DNA from: Anaerobacillus sp. CMMVII
GTDB lineage: Bacteria > Bacillota > Bacilli > Bacillales > Anaerobacillaceae
Reading direction: 5' to 3'
DNA: 64,000 bases
NCBI RefSeq assembly: GCF_025377685.1
Contig: NZ_JACEHK010000006.1
Span: 124,001-188,000, forward strand
The notes beneath the pieces are model-generated. The model was not told the DNA's origin. It saw only the letters and a list, made by a program, of their open reading frames with translations, and ran no database searches. Of the stretch, positions 40,088-48,506 are shown one piece after another (position 1 is the stretch's first letter; the number at the start of each line of letters is the position of its first letter). A program made the position numbers and the translations under genes.

Positions 40088-40211
40088 GACATACGTTCCT
40101 TTATTTTTAGAAATATAGCTCTTTTTTAACGTTTGAGGACATACGTTCCCTTATCGTAGCTGTTAGAAGTGTTTTTTTATTGAATGTAAGGAAATAAAGG
40201 AACGTATGTCC
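40088..40211. repeat. Inverted-repeat element (about 124 bases)
   Basis: GACATACGTTCCTTTATTTT at 40088-40107 is mirrored by AAATAAAGGAACGTATGTCC at 40192-40211. A third, direct copy of the end, GGACATACGTTCCCTTA, lies inside at 40137-40153. This would fold into a long hairpin or represent a small terminal-inverted-repeat element without coding capacity. The rest of the 39860-40311 gap holds no gene. Confidence 0.65.
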
Positions 40212-40311
40212 ACTTAAGTCCAAAAACAGCAAAATTTCAGTAAATAGATGATCCTATGTCCGCAAAATTTTAATCCACTCTCCATATCCCAGAAATGCTA
40301 CTTTTGCCACC

Positions 40312-40983
40312 CTAAAGATATTTTTGCCCCTCTCGTTTACTTAAGTTAGATAGCTGATGACTATTTATAAATGCTGCAACTGCATCTCTGTTTGTTTTCG
40401 AATATTCTCGTAGTGCCCAACCAATTCCTTTACGAATAAAAAACTCGTTGTCTTGAGCATTTTTATCAATAATTCGAAACAGTAGTTCGTGATCCGTTTT
40501 TTCTTTGTATTTTAATTGAAAGAGAATGGCTGTTCTTCTTAGCCACATATTTTCCGAAATGGCCCAACGTTCACAGTATTCAGCTACTAATGTTGGGTAA
40601 TTACTGAAGAGATGTCCAACACATTTGCTAGCGATTATATCGACGGTATCCCACCAAGACTTTGTAGTTATGAGATATTCCAAAAATTGAACATCTGCTT
40701 CCTCTAAAAGCTTAGTATATTTTACAAGGTAATCTATCGCGAAATATTGATATTCCCTCTCAGGCAAATCCCAGAGCCCATTAATAAAATCGATCATTTC
40801 TTCTCTCGGTAATTTCCCTACTTCTTTAAAGATTAATCTAGCTAACTCTCTTCTCTCTGGTGACTTTATACCTAAAAATTCAAAATGACCCTTCATATAT
40901 TTTCTCATTGGAATGGCATTTTGTTCATTTTTATCTAATTCAAATATGTTAATGACGAATGTTAGTCTTTCATTATTATTCAC
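40312..40983 (-). CDS. DNA alkylation repair protein (AlkD-like)
   Basis: The 223-residue protein is built of HEAT-like helical repeats, as in AlkD glycosylases that remove alkylated purines. Recognisable stretches are MRKYMKGHFEFLGI near the N-terminus, KSWWDTVDIIA with the family's Trp and Asp, WLRRTAILFQL, and EFFIRKGIGWALREYSK with the conserved Arg and Trp. GTG at 40983 is preferred over an upstream ATG at 41031 because GGGGGG lies just before it. It acts on DNA in the cytoplasm. The gene follows the flavin enzyme on the same strand but behind a terminator. Confidence 0.87.
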   Translation of the reverse strand: MNNNERLTFVINIFELDKNEQNAIPMRKYMKGHFEFLGIKSPERRELARLIFKEVGKLPREEMIDFINGLWDLPEREYQYFAIDYLVKYTKLLEEADVQFLEYLITTKSWWDTVDIIASKCVGHLFSNYPTLVAEYCERWAISENMWLRRTAILFQLKYKEKTDHELLFRIIDKNAQDNEFFIRKGIGWALREYSKTNRDAVAAFINSHQLSNLSKREGQKYL

Positions 40984-41036
40984 AGTGCATCCCCCCTTTT
41001 TTACATTTTTTCCTAAGTATAACGTTTTCACACTAA

Positions 41037-41073
41037 GAGAAAAATCCCTACAATTTCTTATTGTAGGGATTTA
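41037..41073 (-). terminator. Terminator after LLM flavin enzyme
   Basis: AAATCCCTACAAT pairs with ATTGTAGGGATTT, with the T run on the minus strand. Confidence 0.85.
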
Positions 41074-41078
41074 TGTAA

Positions 41079-42137
41079 TTACTCTTGTTGACTTTCTGCT
41101 TCCCATTTCGCAACTTCTTCTCGAACTCGCGGTGCTACCTCTGTTCCTAATAACTCGATCGCTTTCATGACGTCATCATGAGGCATCGAACCCACTGGCA
41201 TGTGAATCATAAACCGAGTGATGCCAACGTTCTGACGTAAATGAATGATTTTGTCTGCTACTGTTTTGGGATCACCCACATACAATGCTCCTTCAAAACT
41301 ACGGGCATGATCAAAGCTAGACCTGTCATAATGCCCCCATCCTCTCTCACGTCCAATTACGTTCATAACGTACTGTGTTGAAGGGAAAAATTTGTCAGCA
41401 GCTGTTTGTGTATCGTCAGCAATAAAACCATGTGAATGTGACGCTACTGGCAACTTCGACGGATCGTGCCCAGCTTGAGCGGCCGCTCTCTTATAGAGTT
41501 TCACAAGGGGAGCAAATTGTAACGGGCTCCCTCCAATGATTGCAAGAACAAGTGGCAGCCCAAGTATCCCTGCTCGGATAACTGATTCTGTATTTCCCCC
41601 ACTTCCTATCCACACTGGTAAAGGTTCCTGGACTGGGCGAGGATAAACACCTAGATTGTTGATCGCCGGACGATGTCCCCCCTTCCAAGTAACTTTTTCT
41701 GACTCGCGTATCTTTAGCAATAGCTCCAGTTTCTCATCAAACAGGTCATTATAATCTTTTAAATCATAGCCAAACAACGGAAACGACTCAATAAATGATC
41801 CACGCCCTGCCATGATCTCTGCCCTTCCGTTCGAGAGGCCATCTAGTGTAGCAAAATCTTGAAATACACGAACAGGATCTGCAGACGAGAGAACTGTGAC
41901 GGCACTTGTTAACCGGATTTTTTTCGTTCGTGTGGCAGCTGCAGCTAGCACAACTGCTGGTGAAGACGCAGCAAAGTCTTCTCGGTGATGCTCTCCAACA
42001 CCAAAGACGTCTAACCCAACTTGATCTGCAAGGACAATCTCTTCTACAACGTTCCGTAGTCGCTCGGCATGACTTATGACAACACCTGTTTGTACATCAG
42101 GTGTTGTTTCTACAAAGGTACTTATTCCGATTTCCAA
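41079..42137 (-). CDS. LLM-class (luciferase-like) flavin-dependent oxidoreductase
   Basis: The 352-residue protein is a bacterial-luciferase-like TIM barrel. Marks are GVGEHHREDFAASSPAVVL near residue 45, RIRLTSAVTVL-type strand (KKIRLTSAVTVLSS), GRAEIMAGRGSFIESFPLFG, and PVWIGSGGNTESVIRAG. These bind reduced flavin (FMN or F420; FMN is expected in Bacillus). The substrate is unknown. TTG at 42137 follows AGGAGG by 7 bases. It is divergent from guaC and carries its own terminator. Length is normal for the LLM family. Confidence 0.88.
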   Translation of the reverse strand: MEIGISTFVETTPDVQTGVVISHAERLRNVVEEIVLADQVGLDVFGVGEHHREDFAASSPAVVLAAAATRTKKIRLTSAVTVLSSADPVRVFQDFATLDGLSNGRAEIMAGRGSFIESFPLFGYDLKDYNDLFDEKLELLLKIRESEKVTWKGGHRPAINNLGVYPRPVQEPLPVWIGSGGNTESVIRAGILGLPLVLAIIGGSPLQFAPLVKLYKRAAAQAGHDPSKLPVASHSHGFIADDTQTAADKFFPSTQYVMNVIGRERGWGHYDRSSFDHARSFEGALYVGDPKTVADKIIHLRQNVGITRFMIHMPVGSMPHDDVMKAIELLGTEVAPRVREEVAKWEAESQQE

Positions 42138-42334
42138 TGGTTTTCCTCCTAGTCATTTCTGTATCTTTACCTTAGTATCGTAATACCCTTATTTTGAGGC
42201 TTTGCCTAGCCTAATTCAAGTTTTATGCACCAAGCTTAGTTCTTTTCTATGTACAGCCCATGAATATTATCAAAAAACTACTACATACTGATAAAATAGT
42301 TACCGTTTTTAATTCGTAATTAGGAGTGGTTATT

Positions 42335-43318
42335 TTGGACAACGTGTTTGATTATGAAGATATTCAATTGATTCCAGCGAAGAGTATTGTGAAAAGTCGA
42401 TCTGAATGTGATACGTCGGTTCGCTTTGGCAATCACACCTTTAAGTTACCAGTTGTACCTGCAAATATGCAGACCATTATCGATGAAAAAATTGCTACTT
42501 ATTTGGCGGAGAATGGGTATTTCTATATTATGCATCGCTTTGAGCCAGAAAAACGTGTGGATTTTATAAAAGATATGAAAAAACGCGGTCTAATTGCTTC
42601 AATAAGTGTTGGTGTTAAAGATGAAGAATATAGTTTTGTGCAGCAATTAGCTGATGAAAATCTTACACCGGAATACATAACGATTGATATTGCCCATGGT
42701 CATGCAAATAGTGTCATTGAAATGATTCAACATATTAAAAAACATATACCTGATACCTTTGTTATCGCCGGAAATGTTGGAACTCCTGAAGCTGTTAGAG
42801 AGCTAGAGCATGCTGGGGCTGATGCAACAAAGGTTGGAATTGGACCAGGTAAGGTGTGTATCACCAAAATAAAAACAGGATTTGGTACTGGTGGCTGGCA
42901 ATTAGCAGCACTTCGTTGGTGTGCGAAAGCAGCAAGTAAACCAGTAATTGCTGATGGAGGCATACGTACTCATGGTGACATTGCTAAATCAGTTCGGTTC
43001 GGTGCAACAATGGTTATGATTGGATCTTTATTTGCCGGTCATGAAGAATCTCCAGGAGAAACGATGGTGATTGATGGAAAACTATGTAAAGAATACTTTG
43101 GCTCTGCCTCAGAATTTCAAAAAGGTGAAAAAAGAAATGTCGAAGGTAAAAAAATGCATGTCGAACATAAAGGTTCATTAAAAGATACACTGATCGAAAT
43201 GGAACAGGACCTTCAATCCTCTATTTCCTATGCAGGTGGAAATAGATTAGATGCGATACGTCATGTAGACTACGTGGTTGTGAAAAATTCAATCTTTAAC
43301 GGGGATAAGGTCTATTAA
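42335..43318 (+). CDS. guaC: GMP reductase
   Basis: The 327-residue enzyme converts GMP to IMP and ammonia with NADPH, returning guanine nucleotides to the IMP pool. The N-terminus [15 protein letters not shown] is near identical to Bacillus GuaC. The active-site Cys175 is in GPGKVCITK, followed by TGFGTGGWQ; phosphate is bound at [14 protein letters not shown] and GSLFAGH. It lacks the CBS domains of IMP dehydrogenase. TTG at 42335 is chosen over GTG at 42326 because the GTG lies inside the ribosome site TAGGAG. A terminator follows. Confidence 0.95.
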   Translation: MDNVFDYEDIQLIPAKSIVKSRSECDTSVRFGNHTFKLPVVPANMQTIIDEKIATYLAENGYFYIMHRFEPEKRVDFIKDMKKRGLIASISVGVKDEEYSFVQQLADENLTPEYITIDIAHGHANSVIEMIQHIKKHIPDTFVIAGNVGTPEAVRELEHAGADATKVGIGPGKVCITKIKTGFGTGGWQLAALRWCAKAASKPVIADGGIRTHGDIAKSVRFGATMVMIGSLFAGHEESPGETMVIDGKLCKEYFGSASEFQKGEKRNVEGKKMHVEHKGSLKDTLIEMEQDLQSSISYAGGNRLDAIRHVDYVVVKNSIFNGDKVY

Positions 43319-43328
43319 GAATACTCTT

Positions 43329-43366
43329 TAGGTGAGCAAGGTGACTTTATTACTTGCTCACCTTTC
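43329..43366 (+). terminator. Terminator after guaC
   Basis: AGGTGAGCAAG pairs with CTTGCTCACCT, followed by a short T run. Confidence 0.85.
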
Positions 43367-43553
43367 CAAAATACATAAATAATTCTTGGTAATGTTTCTA
43401 TGCTTTTAGTAGCCTTCTCAGCGTTTGAAATAATAATGGTAAATAAATTTGGGCATTAAACTAAGAGGAAAAAACTGAAGTTAAAAGAGGCTTTAGAGAA
43501 ACTTTGAGATAGAATGTAGTTTTATTTCGTAAAGACTTACGTGGTATAGCTTT

Positions 43554-44009
43554 TTACTGTGAGGTTTCCGTTCTGGCCTCAACGTCAAATAGCCTTTGAT
43601 TTAATACTTTTATTTGGCTGTCTTTTTTCTCCACTTGTTTCTTAACATGAAGTAACAATCCCACAATGGTTTCTTCTTGGTGGGACTCAATGCGAACAAC
43701 AGTATTCTTAATATCTTTAACATCATTTTTCAAAGTTGTAACGTCATTTTTTAGAGTTAATACGTCATTTTTCAAAGTTGAGACATCACTTTTTAGAGTT
43801 GATACGTCATTTTTCAAAGTTGTAACGTCATTTTTTAGAGTTAATACGTCATTTTTCAAAGTTGAGACATCACTTTTTAGAGTTGATACGTCATTTTTCA
43901 AAGTTGAAATATCTTTTTTCATGTCTTTCACTTCAAAATGTAAAGAACTTAATTGTCTTTCAGTTCTTGCTTGTCCTTCTAAAATTTGTTTAAGTAACTC
44001 TTCCATCAT
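43554..44009 (-). CDS. Heptad-repeat coiled-coil protein
   Basis: This is a protein of about 151 residues whose middle third is an almost perfect run of seven-residue repeats (variants of STLKNDV, with LTLKNDV, TTLKNDV and STLKSDV). A hydrophobic Leu and Val recur at positions a and d, so it should form a long parallel coiled coil. No membrane segment or catalytic motif is present. The C-terminal part (RIESHQEETIVGLLLHVKKQVEKK) is also helical. ATG at 44009 follows AAGGAGG. The function is unknown; related Bacillus proteins are simply called coiled-coil or hypothetical. The gene stands alone. Confidence 0.75.
   Translation of the reverse strand: MMEELLKQILEGQARTERQLSSLHFEVKDMKKDISTLKNDVSTLKSDVSTLKNDVLTLKNDVTTLKNDVSTLKSDVSTLKNDVLTLKNDVTTLKNDVKDIKNTVVRIESHQEETIVGLLLHVKKQVEKKDSQIKVLNQRLFDVEARTETSQ
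43733..43910. repeat. 21-base tandem repeats arranged in an 84-base higher-order unit
   Basis: Within the coiled-coil gene, the 21-base heptad unit (for example ACGTCATTTTTCAAAGTTG) recurs without gaps. Groups of four units form an 84-base block that appears about twice with nearly no change, which points to recent slippage or unequal crossing-over. Confidence 0.85.
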
Positions 44010-44140
44010 TATCACCTCCTTCCCTTAAGTATAACATGAAATAGAGGATGAGTAATCCACTGAAAATATCCTGATTAAAATCGCTTCTTCATTGATAATG
44101 TCCATAACAACTAGGTTCTTTCCCTTAAACTTGTTTCTTT

Positions 44141-44290
44141 TTGAAATAATTTAAATTATCCTATATCCACCGGGAATCAAAAATGACCGAGTGGTGCATA
44201 CCCGGTCTATGTAGCTACATGCCGTAGAGATAGCGTGTAACCACACGAAAATATAAGTAATCCCCAAACTAGAGTATTACAATTCTAATT
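44141..44290 (+). ncRNA. Orphan relative of the antitoxin RNA region
   Basis: The stretch 44179-44250 resembles 38413-38482: both share AAAATGACCGAGTG, then a pairing GTC, then ACATGCCG and a later TAACC. TTGAAA at 44141 lies a suitable distance before a weak -10 (TATCCA). No toxin frame is found opposite it. On the minus strand GACCGGGTATGCACCACTCG continues with GTC and ATTTTT, which may simply end the ctaG transcript. It is best read as a decayed or reused copy of the toxin-antitoxin 3' region. Confidence 0.45.
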
Positions 44291-44295
44291 ATATG

Positions 44296-45102
44296 CTAAA
44301 ATTCGCCTGCCTGTAGCAATAGTCGCGGACGAGTAGTTCTAAACCATTGGAGGCAAAGGATAAAGAAGAGAAATGCATCAATAACGTCCCCACCGTAATA
44401 CATAATCATACTTCCTAACTCTGCTTGTCCTACAGGAACAGAGGATGGTGGAAAAGCATAAATATACTTAGATAAAATACCGTGAATAGAAAAAGCAGTC
44501 ACTGCTACAACTGAACGATAAACATAGCTCCTCTTGTAGGGCGTTGGATCAATCCCAATAAGTGATACTGTAAAAAGAAAACCTGCGAGAAATACATGTA
44601 TGTGTATGAGCATATGTAGGTATAGACTATGGTGCATGACTTCATATAAACCTGTTGTGTAAAGTATCCATAAGCCTCCGATGTTTAAGATCGATGCAAC
44701 CACTGGATCGGTATAAAAGTGTACAATTCTGCTTTTTAATAAACGAGTAAGACGGCGTGCTTGTTCGACCTTTAATGTACGCATAAGTAAAGTCATTGGA
44801 GCTGCGAGTACCATAAGTAATGGTGCCGCCATGCCAAGTAACAAATGACCAACCATATGTACCGTGAAATCGGTTTGTGCACGTTCTGCTAAAGGGCCAA
44901 CCAATGCTGCTGTAGCAAAGATCACTCCTAGACTCCAAAACATAGTACGAGAAAAAGGCCATTGTTTGTAATAGCGGTTTGAGAAGATGACTGCGTATAA
45001 ATATAGTACAAAACCAACTAAAAATGGGAGTGCTAGTAACAGCTGAGAGAATGTGTGAATGTGTAAGTCACTGACATGATGAATATGTGTCTCATTGGTC
45101 AT
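44296..45102 (-). CDS. ctaG: Cytochrome c oxidase assembly factor CtaG (caa3 type)
   Basis: The 268-residue membrane protein has about seven segments. His-rich positions typical of the caa3 CtaG family are seen: THIHHVSDLHIHTF at the start, HMVGHLLLGMAAPLLMVL in segment 3, and MLIHIHVFLAGFLF later. It is needed for assembly of the caa3-type terminal oxidase in Bacillus, so the host is likely aerobic or facultative. ATG at 45102 follows AGGGAG by 10 bases and overlaps the end of the DUF2243 gene by 11 bases, suggesting coupled translation. Confidence 0.9.
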   Translation of the reverse strand: MTNETHIHHVSDLHIHTFSQLLLALPFLVGFVLYLYAVIFSNRYYKQWPFSRTMFWSLGVIFATAALVGPLAERAQTDFTVHMVGHLLLGMAAPLLMVLAAPMTLLMRTLKVEQARRLTRLLKSRIVHFYTDPVVASILNIGGLWILYTTGLYEVMHHSLYLHMLIHIHVFLAGFLFTVSLIGIDPTPYKRSYVYRSVVAVTAFSIHGILSKYIYAFPPSSVPVGQAELGSMIMYYGGDVIDAFLFFILCLQWFRTTRPRLLLQAGEF

Positions 45103-45586
45103 GGGTAACGGTCTCCCTTTTTGACTGTTCACGTTTGGAAAGAAAAAGTAAAAAGCTTCCGGCGACTACCATGGCTACAGCAATAATATTCCAAACAATA
45201 TCATAAACGACTACATTTTCAACATAACGGATTTGATGAATCCGCATGATCTTGTGCTGGATCGTACCGTCATACAATTGGAAAACACCAGCGCCTAGTA
45301 GAACACCGCCCCACCACCTTTTAAGCCATACACCATTTCGTCTCTTAAGGTCAGCAAATAAGAACAATCCCCCGATTGTCGCAAACCAACTAAACGCATG
45401 AAATAGACCATCAGAAACGAGTCCAATACTAGTTGTAGATTTGTCGTAAAAATGATGCCAGTGTAACAGTTGGTGAAAAATAGTCTCATCTACAAAAGCA
45501 ACTAAACCTAGTCCAAACAAAATACCAGACCATAAATTTCGTGTGGAATATTCATAACGGTTTGTATCAGTTGTCATAATTTTCAC
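45092..45586 (-). CDS. DUF2243 membrane protein
   Basis: The 164-residue protein has four membrane segments and matches the DUF2243 family, with GILFGLGLVAFVDETIFHQL, LLHWHHFYDK and LYDGTIQHKIMRIHQIR. The conserved His residues could bind metal or haem, which fits the frequent pairing with ctaG. GTG at 45586 fits GGAGG with 5-base spacing; ATG at 45577 and ATG at 45598 are alternatives. Its end overlaps the ctaG start, so both genes form one operon. Its molecular role is not established. Confidence 0.85.
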   Translation of the reverse strand: MKIMTTDTNRYEYSTRNLWSGILFGLGLVAFVDETIFHQLLHWHHFYDKSTTSIGLVSDGLFHAFSWFATIGGLFLFADLKRRNGVWLKRWWGGVLLGAGVFQLYDGTIQHKIMRIHQIRYVENVVVYDIVWNIIAVAMVVAGSFLLFLSKREQSKRETVTHDQ

Positions 45587-45650
45587 AGACTCCTCCATGA
45601 ATTATTTGAGAATATGTATATCATTTCCATATGTTTACAAATTATGTGCT

Positions 45651-45893
45651 AAAATCGGCTTATAACTTCCTCGACTTCTTTTATTATTGGCATTCCAGCT
45701 TGTGCACCGAACTTTGTGGCAGCTAGCGCAGATGCTACAGTAGCAAATTCAATAGCCCACGAATGTCTGACCTGATGCTATTGCTAACGTCAGACTAGAA
45801 CTATAGTAATCCCCTGCCCCTGTCGTATCAATGACAGGGACCTGATAAACTGCCATCATATCCGTTGTTTGATCCTCATAGGGTTTATAGAAG
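45651..45893 (-). pseudogene. C-terminal remnant of a PfkB-family carbohydrate kinase
   Basis: The minus strand encodes VYQVPVIDTTGAGDYYSSSL, the PfkB signature 2 region with the catalytic DTTGAGD, and a little later EFATVASALAATKFGAQAG and PIIKEVEEV, the usual C-terminus of ribokinase-like enzymes. A frameshift or stop lies between the two blocks, and the first two thirds of the gene are missing. The remnant abuts the LysM-M14 gene start. An intact enzyme would phosphorylate a sugar such as ribose. Confidence 0.8.
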
Positions 45894-45915
45894 GAAAGAA
45901 AGGTGGTCATAAACC

Positions 45916-47106
45916 GTGAATATCAGAGTCAGGCAAGGTGATAGTTTCTGGTATTATAGTCAACTGTTTAATGTTCCGTTACCTCTTATAAGTGATTCGA
46001 ACCGTGATGTAAATCCTCAAGCCTTACAGGTTGGGCAAATTGTGCGAATTCCAGGGTTTTATGTTAATTTCTATACGATTCAACCTGGAGATACTTTTTG
46101 GGCCATCTCTAATCGGTTAGGTTTTAATTTTGATATGCTTCAACTCTTAAATCCAACTTTAAATCCCTATGCCTTACAAATTGGTCAGCGAATAAATGTT
46201 CCCGTTCGTGTTTCAAGTCCAATTGTTCGCGGAAGAAGATCATACGACTTCGCAGCAATGATGAACGATATTCGTCAGCTAATTGAAGTCTATCCTTTTA
46301 TCGTTAACCGTAAAATTGGAGATTCAGTGATGGGGAAAGATCTTGTTGAATTACAAATCGGGCGCGGTACGAAACGTGTTCACATGAACGGATCCTTCCA
46401 TGCCCATGAGTGGATCACAACGCCAATTCTAATGCAAACACTTAATGAATATTTACTAGCCCTAACAAATATGGGATCCATCAGAGGACTTTCGATGCCA
46501 CCATTCTATCATTCAGTTCTACTATCTATTGTTCCAATGGTCAATCCAGACGGTGTAGATTTGGTCATTCATGGTGCTCCGAATGAAGAACCTTATCGTC
46601 GAAACGTATTGGCAATAAACGGTGGAAGCACAGATTTTTCAGGTTGGAAGGCAAATATTCGAGGTGTTGACTTAAATAATCAATTTCCTGCTCGTTGGGA
46701 AGAAGAGGCTAGGAGAAAGCCATCTCAACCATCTTCACGAGATTTTCCAGGCACTCGTCCATTATCAGAACCAGAGTCAATCGCAATCGCTGATTTAACG
46801 AAACGAGGAAACTTTGACCGAGTGCTAGCATATCACACCCAAGGAAAAGTGATTTTCTGGGGGTATCAGGGATTAGAGCCATCTGAAGCAGCAACTATAG
46901 TAGCAGAATTTTCAAGAGTAAGTGGTTATCGTGGGGTTAGGTATGTTGACAGCTTTGCAGGTTACAAAGATTGGTTTATTCAAGAATGGAGAAAACCTGG
47001 ATTTACGGTCGAATTAGGTAGTGGCGTAAATCCATTACCTATCAGCCAATTTGATCAAATTTATCAAGAGAATTTAGGGATCTTCTTAGCAAGTCTTTAT
47101 ATGTAA
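45916..47106 (+). CDS. LysM-M14 gamma-D-glutamyl-diaminopimelate endopeptidase
   Basis: The 396-residue protein carries two LysM domains (residues about 2-47 and 50-95, the second with IQPGDTFWAISNRLG) that bind peptidoglycan. A zinc carboxypeptidase domain of family M14 follows (about 110-395), with zinc motif HAHE at 162-165 and the late catalytic Glu in PGFTVELGSG. This is the architecture of endopeptidase I from Lysinibacillus sphaericus, which cuts gamma-D-Glu-diaminopimelate bonds in cell wall or cortex. There is no signal peptide, which fits action inside the sporulating cell. The start is GTG at 45916 after AAAGGTGG. Confidence 0.9.
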   Translation: MNIRVRQGDSFWYYSQLFNVPLPLISDSNRDVNPQALQVGQIVRIPGFYVNFYTIQPGDTFWAISNRLGFNFDMLQLLNPTLNPYALQIGQRINVPVRVSSPIVRGRRSYDFAAMMNDIRQLIEVYPFIVNRKIGDSVMGKDLVELQIGRGTKRVHMNGSFHAHEWITTPILMQTLNEYLLALTNMGSIRGLSMPPFYHSVLLSIVPMVNPDGVDLVIHGAPNEEPYRRNVLAINGGSTDFSGWKANIRGVDLNNQFPARWEEEARRKPSQPSSRDFPGTRPLSEPESIAIADLTKRGNFDRVLAYHTQGKVIFWGYQGLEPSEAATIVAEFSRVSGYRGVRYVDSFAGYKDWFIQEWRKPGFTVELGSGVNPLPISQFDQIYQENLGIFLASLYM

Positions 47107-47143
47107 ATCTCTTTGTAAGTCGGAAAAAACTCACCTTAATAAA

Positions 47144-47171
47144 AGAAACCTCGCTGGATGCGAGGTTTTTT
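47144..47171 (+). terminator. Terminator between convergent M14 and alcohol dehydrogenase genes
   Basis: ACCTCGC pairs with GCGAGGT around a 4-base loop, followed by a T run. Confidence 0.85.
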
Positions 47172-47173
47172 GA

Positions 47174-48334
47174 CTATCTAGCTAAATGGTATATATGATG
47201 AACGTCTTCTTCAGACAATTTCACAAAGTTACCAAGCGGACCTCTTTCTGTCGCCTTTTTCGCCATCTTCTCAAGGTGCTCGTCGCCGATACCTACTTCT
47301 GTCAAAGTGATTGGCATTCCAATAGAACGGAAGAACTGTTCTATTTTATTAATTCCTGCTAGAGCTGTTTTTTCTAGATCATTCAAATCAATTTCTACAT
47401 CCCACACTCGATTAGCAAATTGTGCAAATCTCTTTACGTCATGCTTGTAGACGTATTTCATCCATGCTGGGAAAATAATTGCTAGTCCAGCTCCGTGCGC
47501 GATATCATAAATCCCGCTAATTTCATGCTCAATATCATGGCTTGCCCAATCACCAATTCTCCCCGTTCCTAATGAGTCATTATGGGCGATTGTCCCAGCC
47601 CACATGATCTCCGCGCGAGCATCATAATTCGTTGGATTCTCTAGAACTGTATGTGCATTATTAATGATTGTTTTTAAGGTTGCTTCACATAATCGATCCG
47701 TCAGCTCTACATTTTTTTCGTTCGTAAAATATCTTTCTAAAATATGGGCGATCATGTCTGTAATCCCGCAAGCTGTTTGATATGAAGGTAATGTATATGT
47801 AAGAACTGGATTTAGGATCGCAAACTGTGGCCTCATCGTATCGTGTCCAGTTGCTCTCTTATACAAGCCATCTTCGTTTGTAATGACTGTTCCTGTACTT
47901 GTTTCACTACCTGCAGCAGGGATGGTAAGCACAACCCCTATTGGTAAGCACTCTGTTACTGGTTTTCCAGTGAAGAAGTCCCAGACATCTCCCTCATATT
48001 TCGCACCTGCAGCAATTGCCTTCGCAGAATCAATAACACTTCCACCCCCTACGGCGAGGATGAAATCAATGTTATTTTCCTTACAAATTGAAACACCTTC
48101 ACGAACCAGGCTAACTCTGGGATTAGGTTGAACATCACCAAGTTCAAAGATCTCAATGCTTTGCTCACGTAAAGACGTAACGACACTATCGTATAAACCC
48201 GTGCTCTTAATACTGCCTCCACCATAATGCAGCAGAAGCTTTTTTCCATACTTGATAGACTCTTCCCCGACTGTAGCTTCTGTATCTTTGCCAAAAATAA
48301 TCTTTGTACTATTACGAAAAACAAAATTTTGCAT
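47174..48334 (-). CDS. Iron-containing alcohol dehydrogenase (YugJ/BdhA-like)
   Basis: The 386-residue enzyme is a group III dehydrogenase reducing aldehydes such as butanal with NAD(P)H. The nucleotide-binding part shows AVGGGSVIDSAKAIAAG and TIPAAGSETS; the metal ligands are in DMIAHILERYF and HEISGIYDIAHGAGLA. Length fits the YugJ/YugK family. The start ATG follows AAGGGGGAA. An insertion sequence lies 16 bases upstream of the start codon, between the ribosome site and a good promoter now at 50196-50224, so native transcription is probably cut off. The coding frame itself is intact. Confidence 0.93.
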   Translation of the reverse strand: MQNFVFRNSTKIIFGKDTEATVGEESIKYGKKLLLHYGGGSIKSTGLYDSVVTSLREQSIEIFELGDVQPNPRVSLVREGVSICKENNIDFILAVGGGSVIDSAKAIAAGAKYEGDVWDFFTGKPVTECLPIGVVLTIPAAGSETSTGTVITNEDGLYKRATGHDTMRPQFAILNPVLTYTLPSYQTACGITDMIAHILERYFTNEKNVELTDRLCEATLKTIINNAHTVLENPTNYDARAEIMWAGTIAHNDSLGTGRIGDWASHDIEHEISGIYDIAHGAGLAIIFPAWMKYVYKHDVKRFAQFANRVWDVEIDLNDLEKTALAGINKIEQFFRSIGMPITLTEVGIGDEHLEKMAKKATERGPLGNFVKLSEEDVHHIYHLAR

Positions 48335-48349
48335 ATGTATTCCCCCTTA

Positions 48350-48357
48350 TTTTCATA
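48350..48357. repeat. Left target-site duplication of the IS
   Basis: TTTTCATA here matches TTTTCATA at 50189-50196 on the other side of the element. Confidence 0.75.
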
Positions 48358-48506
48358 CGTATTGTCAAAACTTTATATAGAAATAGGCTATTAAATCCTT
48401 TATTAGAGGGCTTTATAAGCAAAAAACTTGCCACCCCCCGGATTCTAAGTTATTAGTGAGGTAACCACACACACACTAAGATCCCTTAGAAAGGAAGAGT
48501 GACAAG

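Noticed and set aside
43733-43910. Regular spacing that could suggest a CRISPR array
   Set aside because: The units are contiguous 21-base coding heptads without unique spacers, and no cas genes are present.
43666-44028. Long open frame on the plus strand across the heptad-repeat gene
   Set aside because: It mirrors the repeat of the minus-strand gene, has a Phe/Ser/Val-rich composition typical of reversed Lys/Asn/Asp codons, and lacks a ribosome site.
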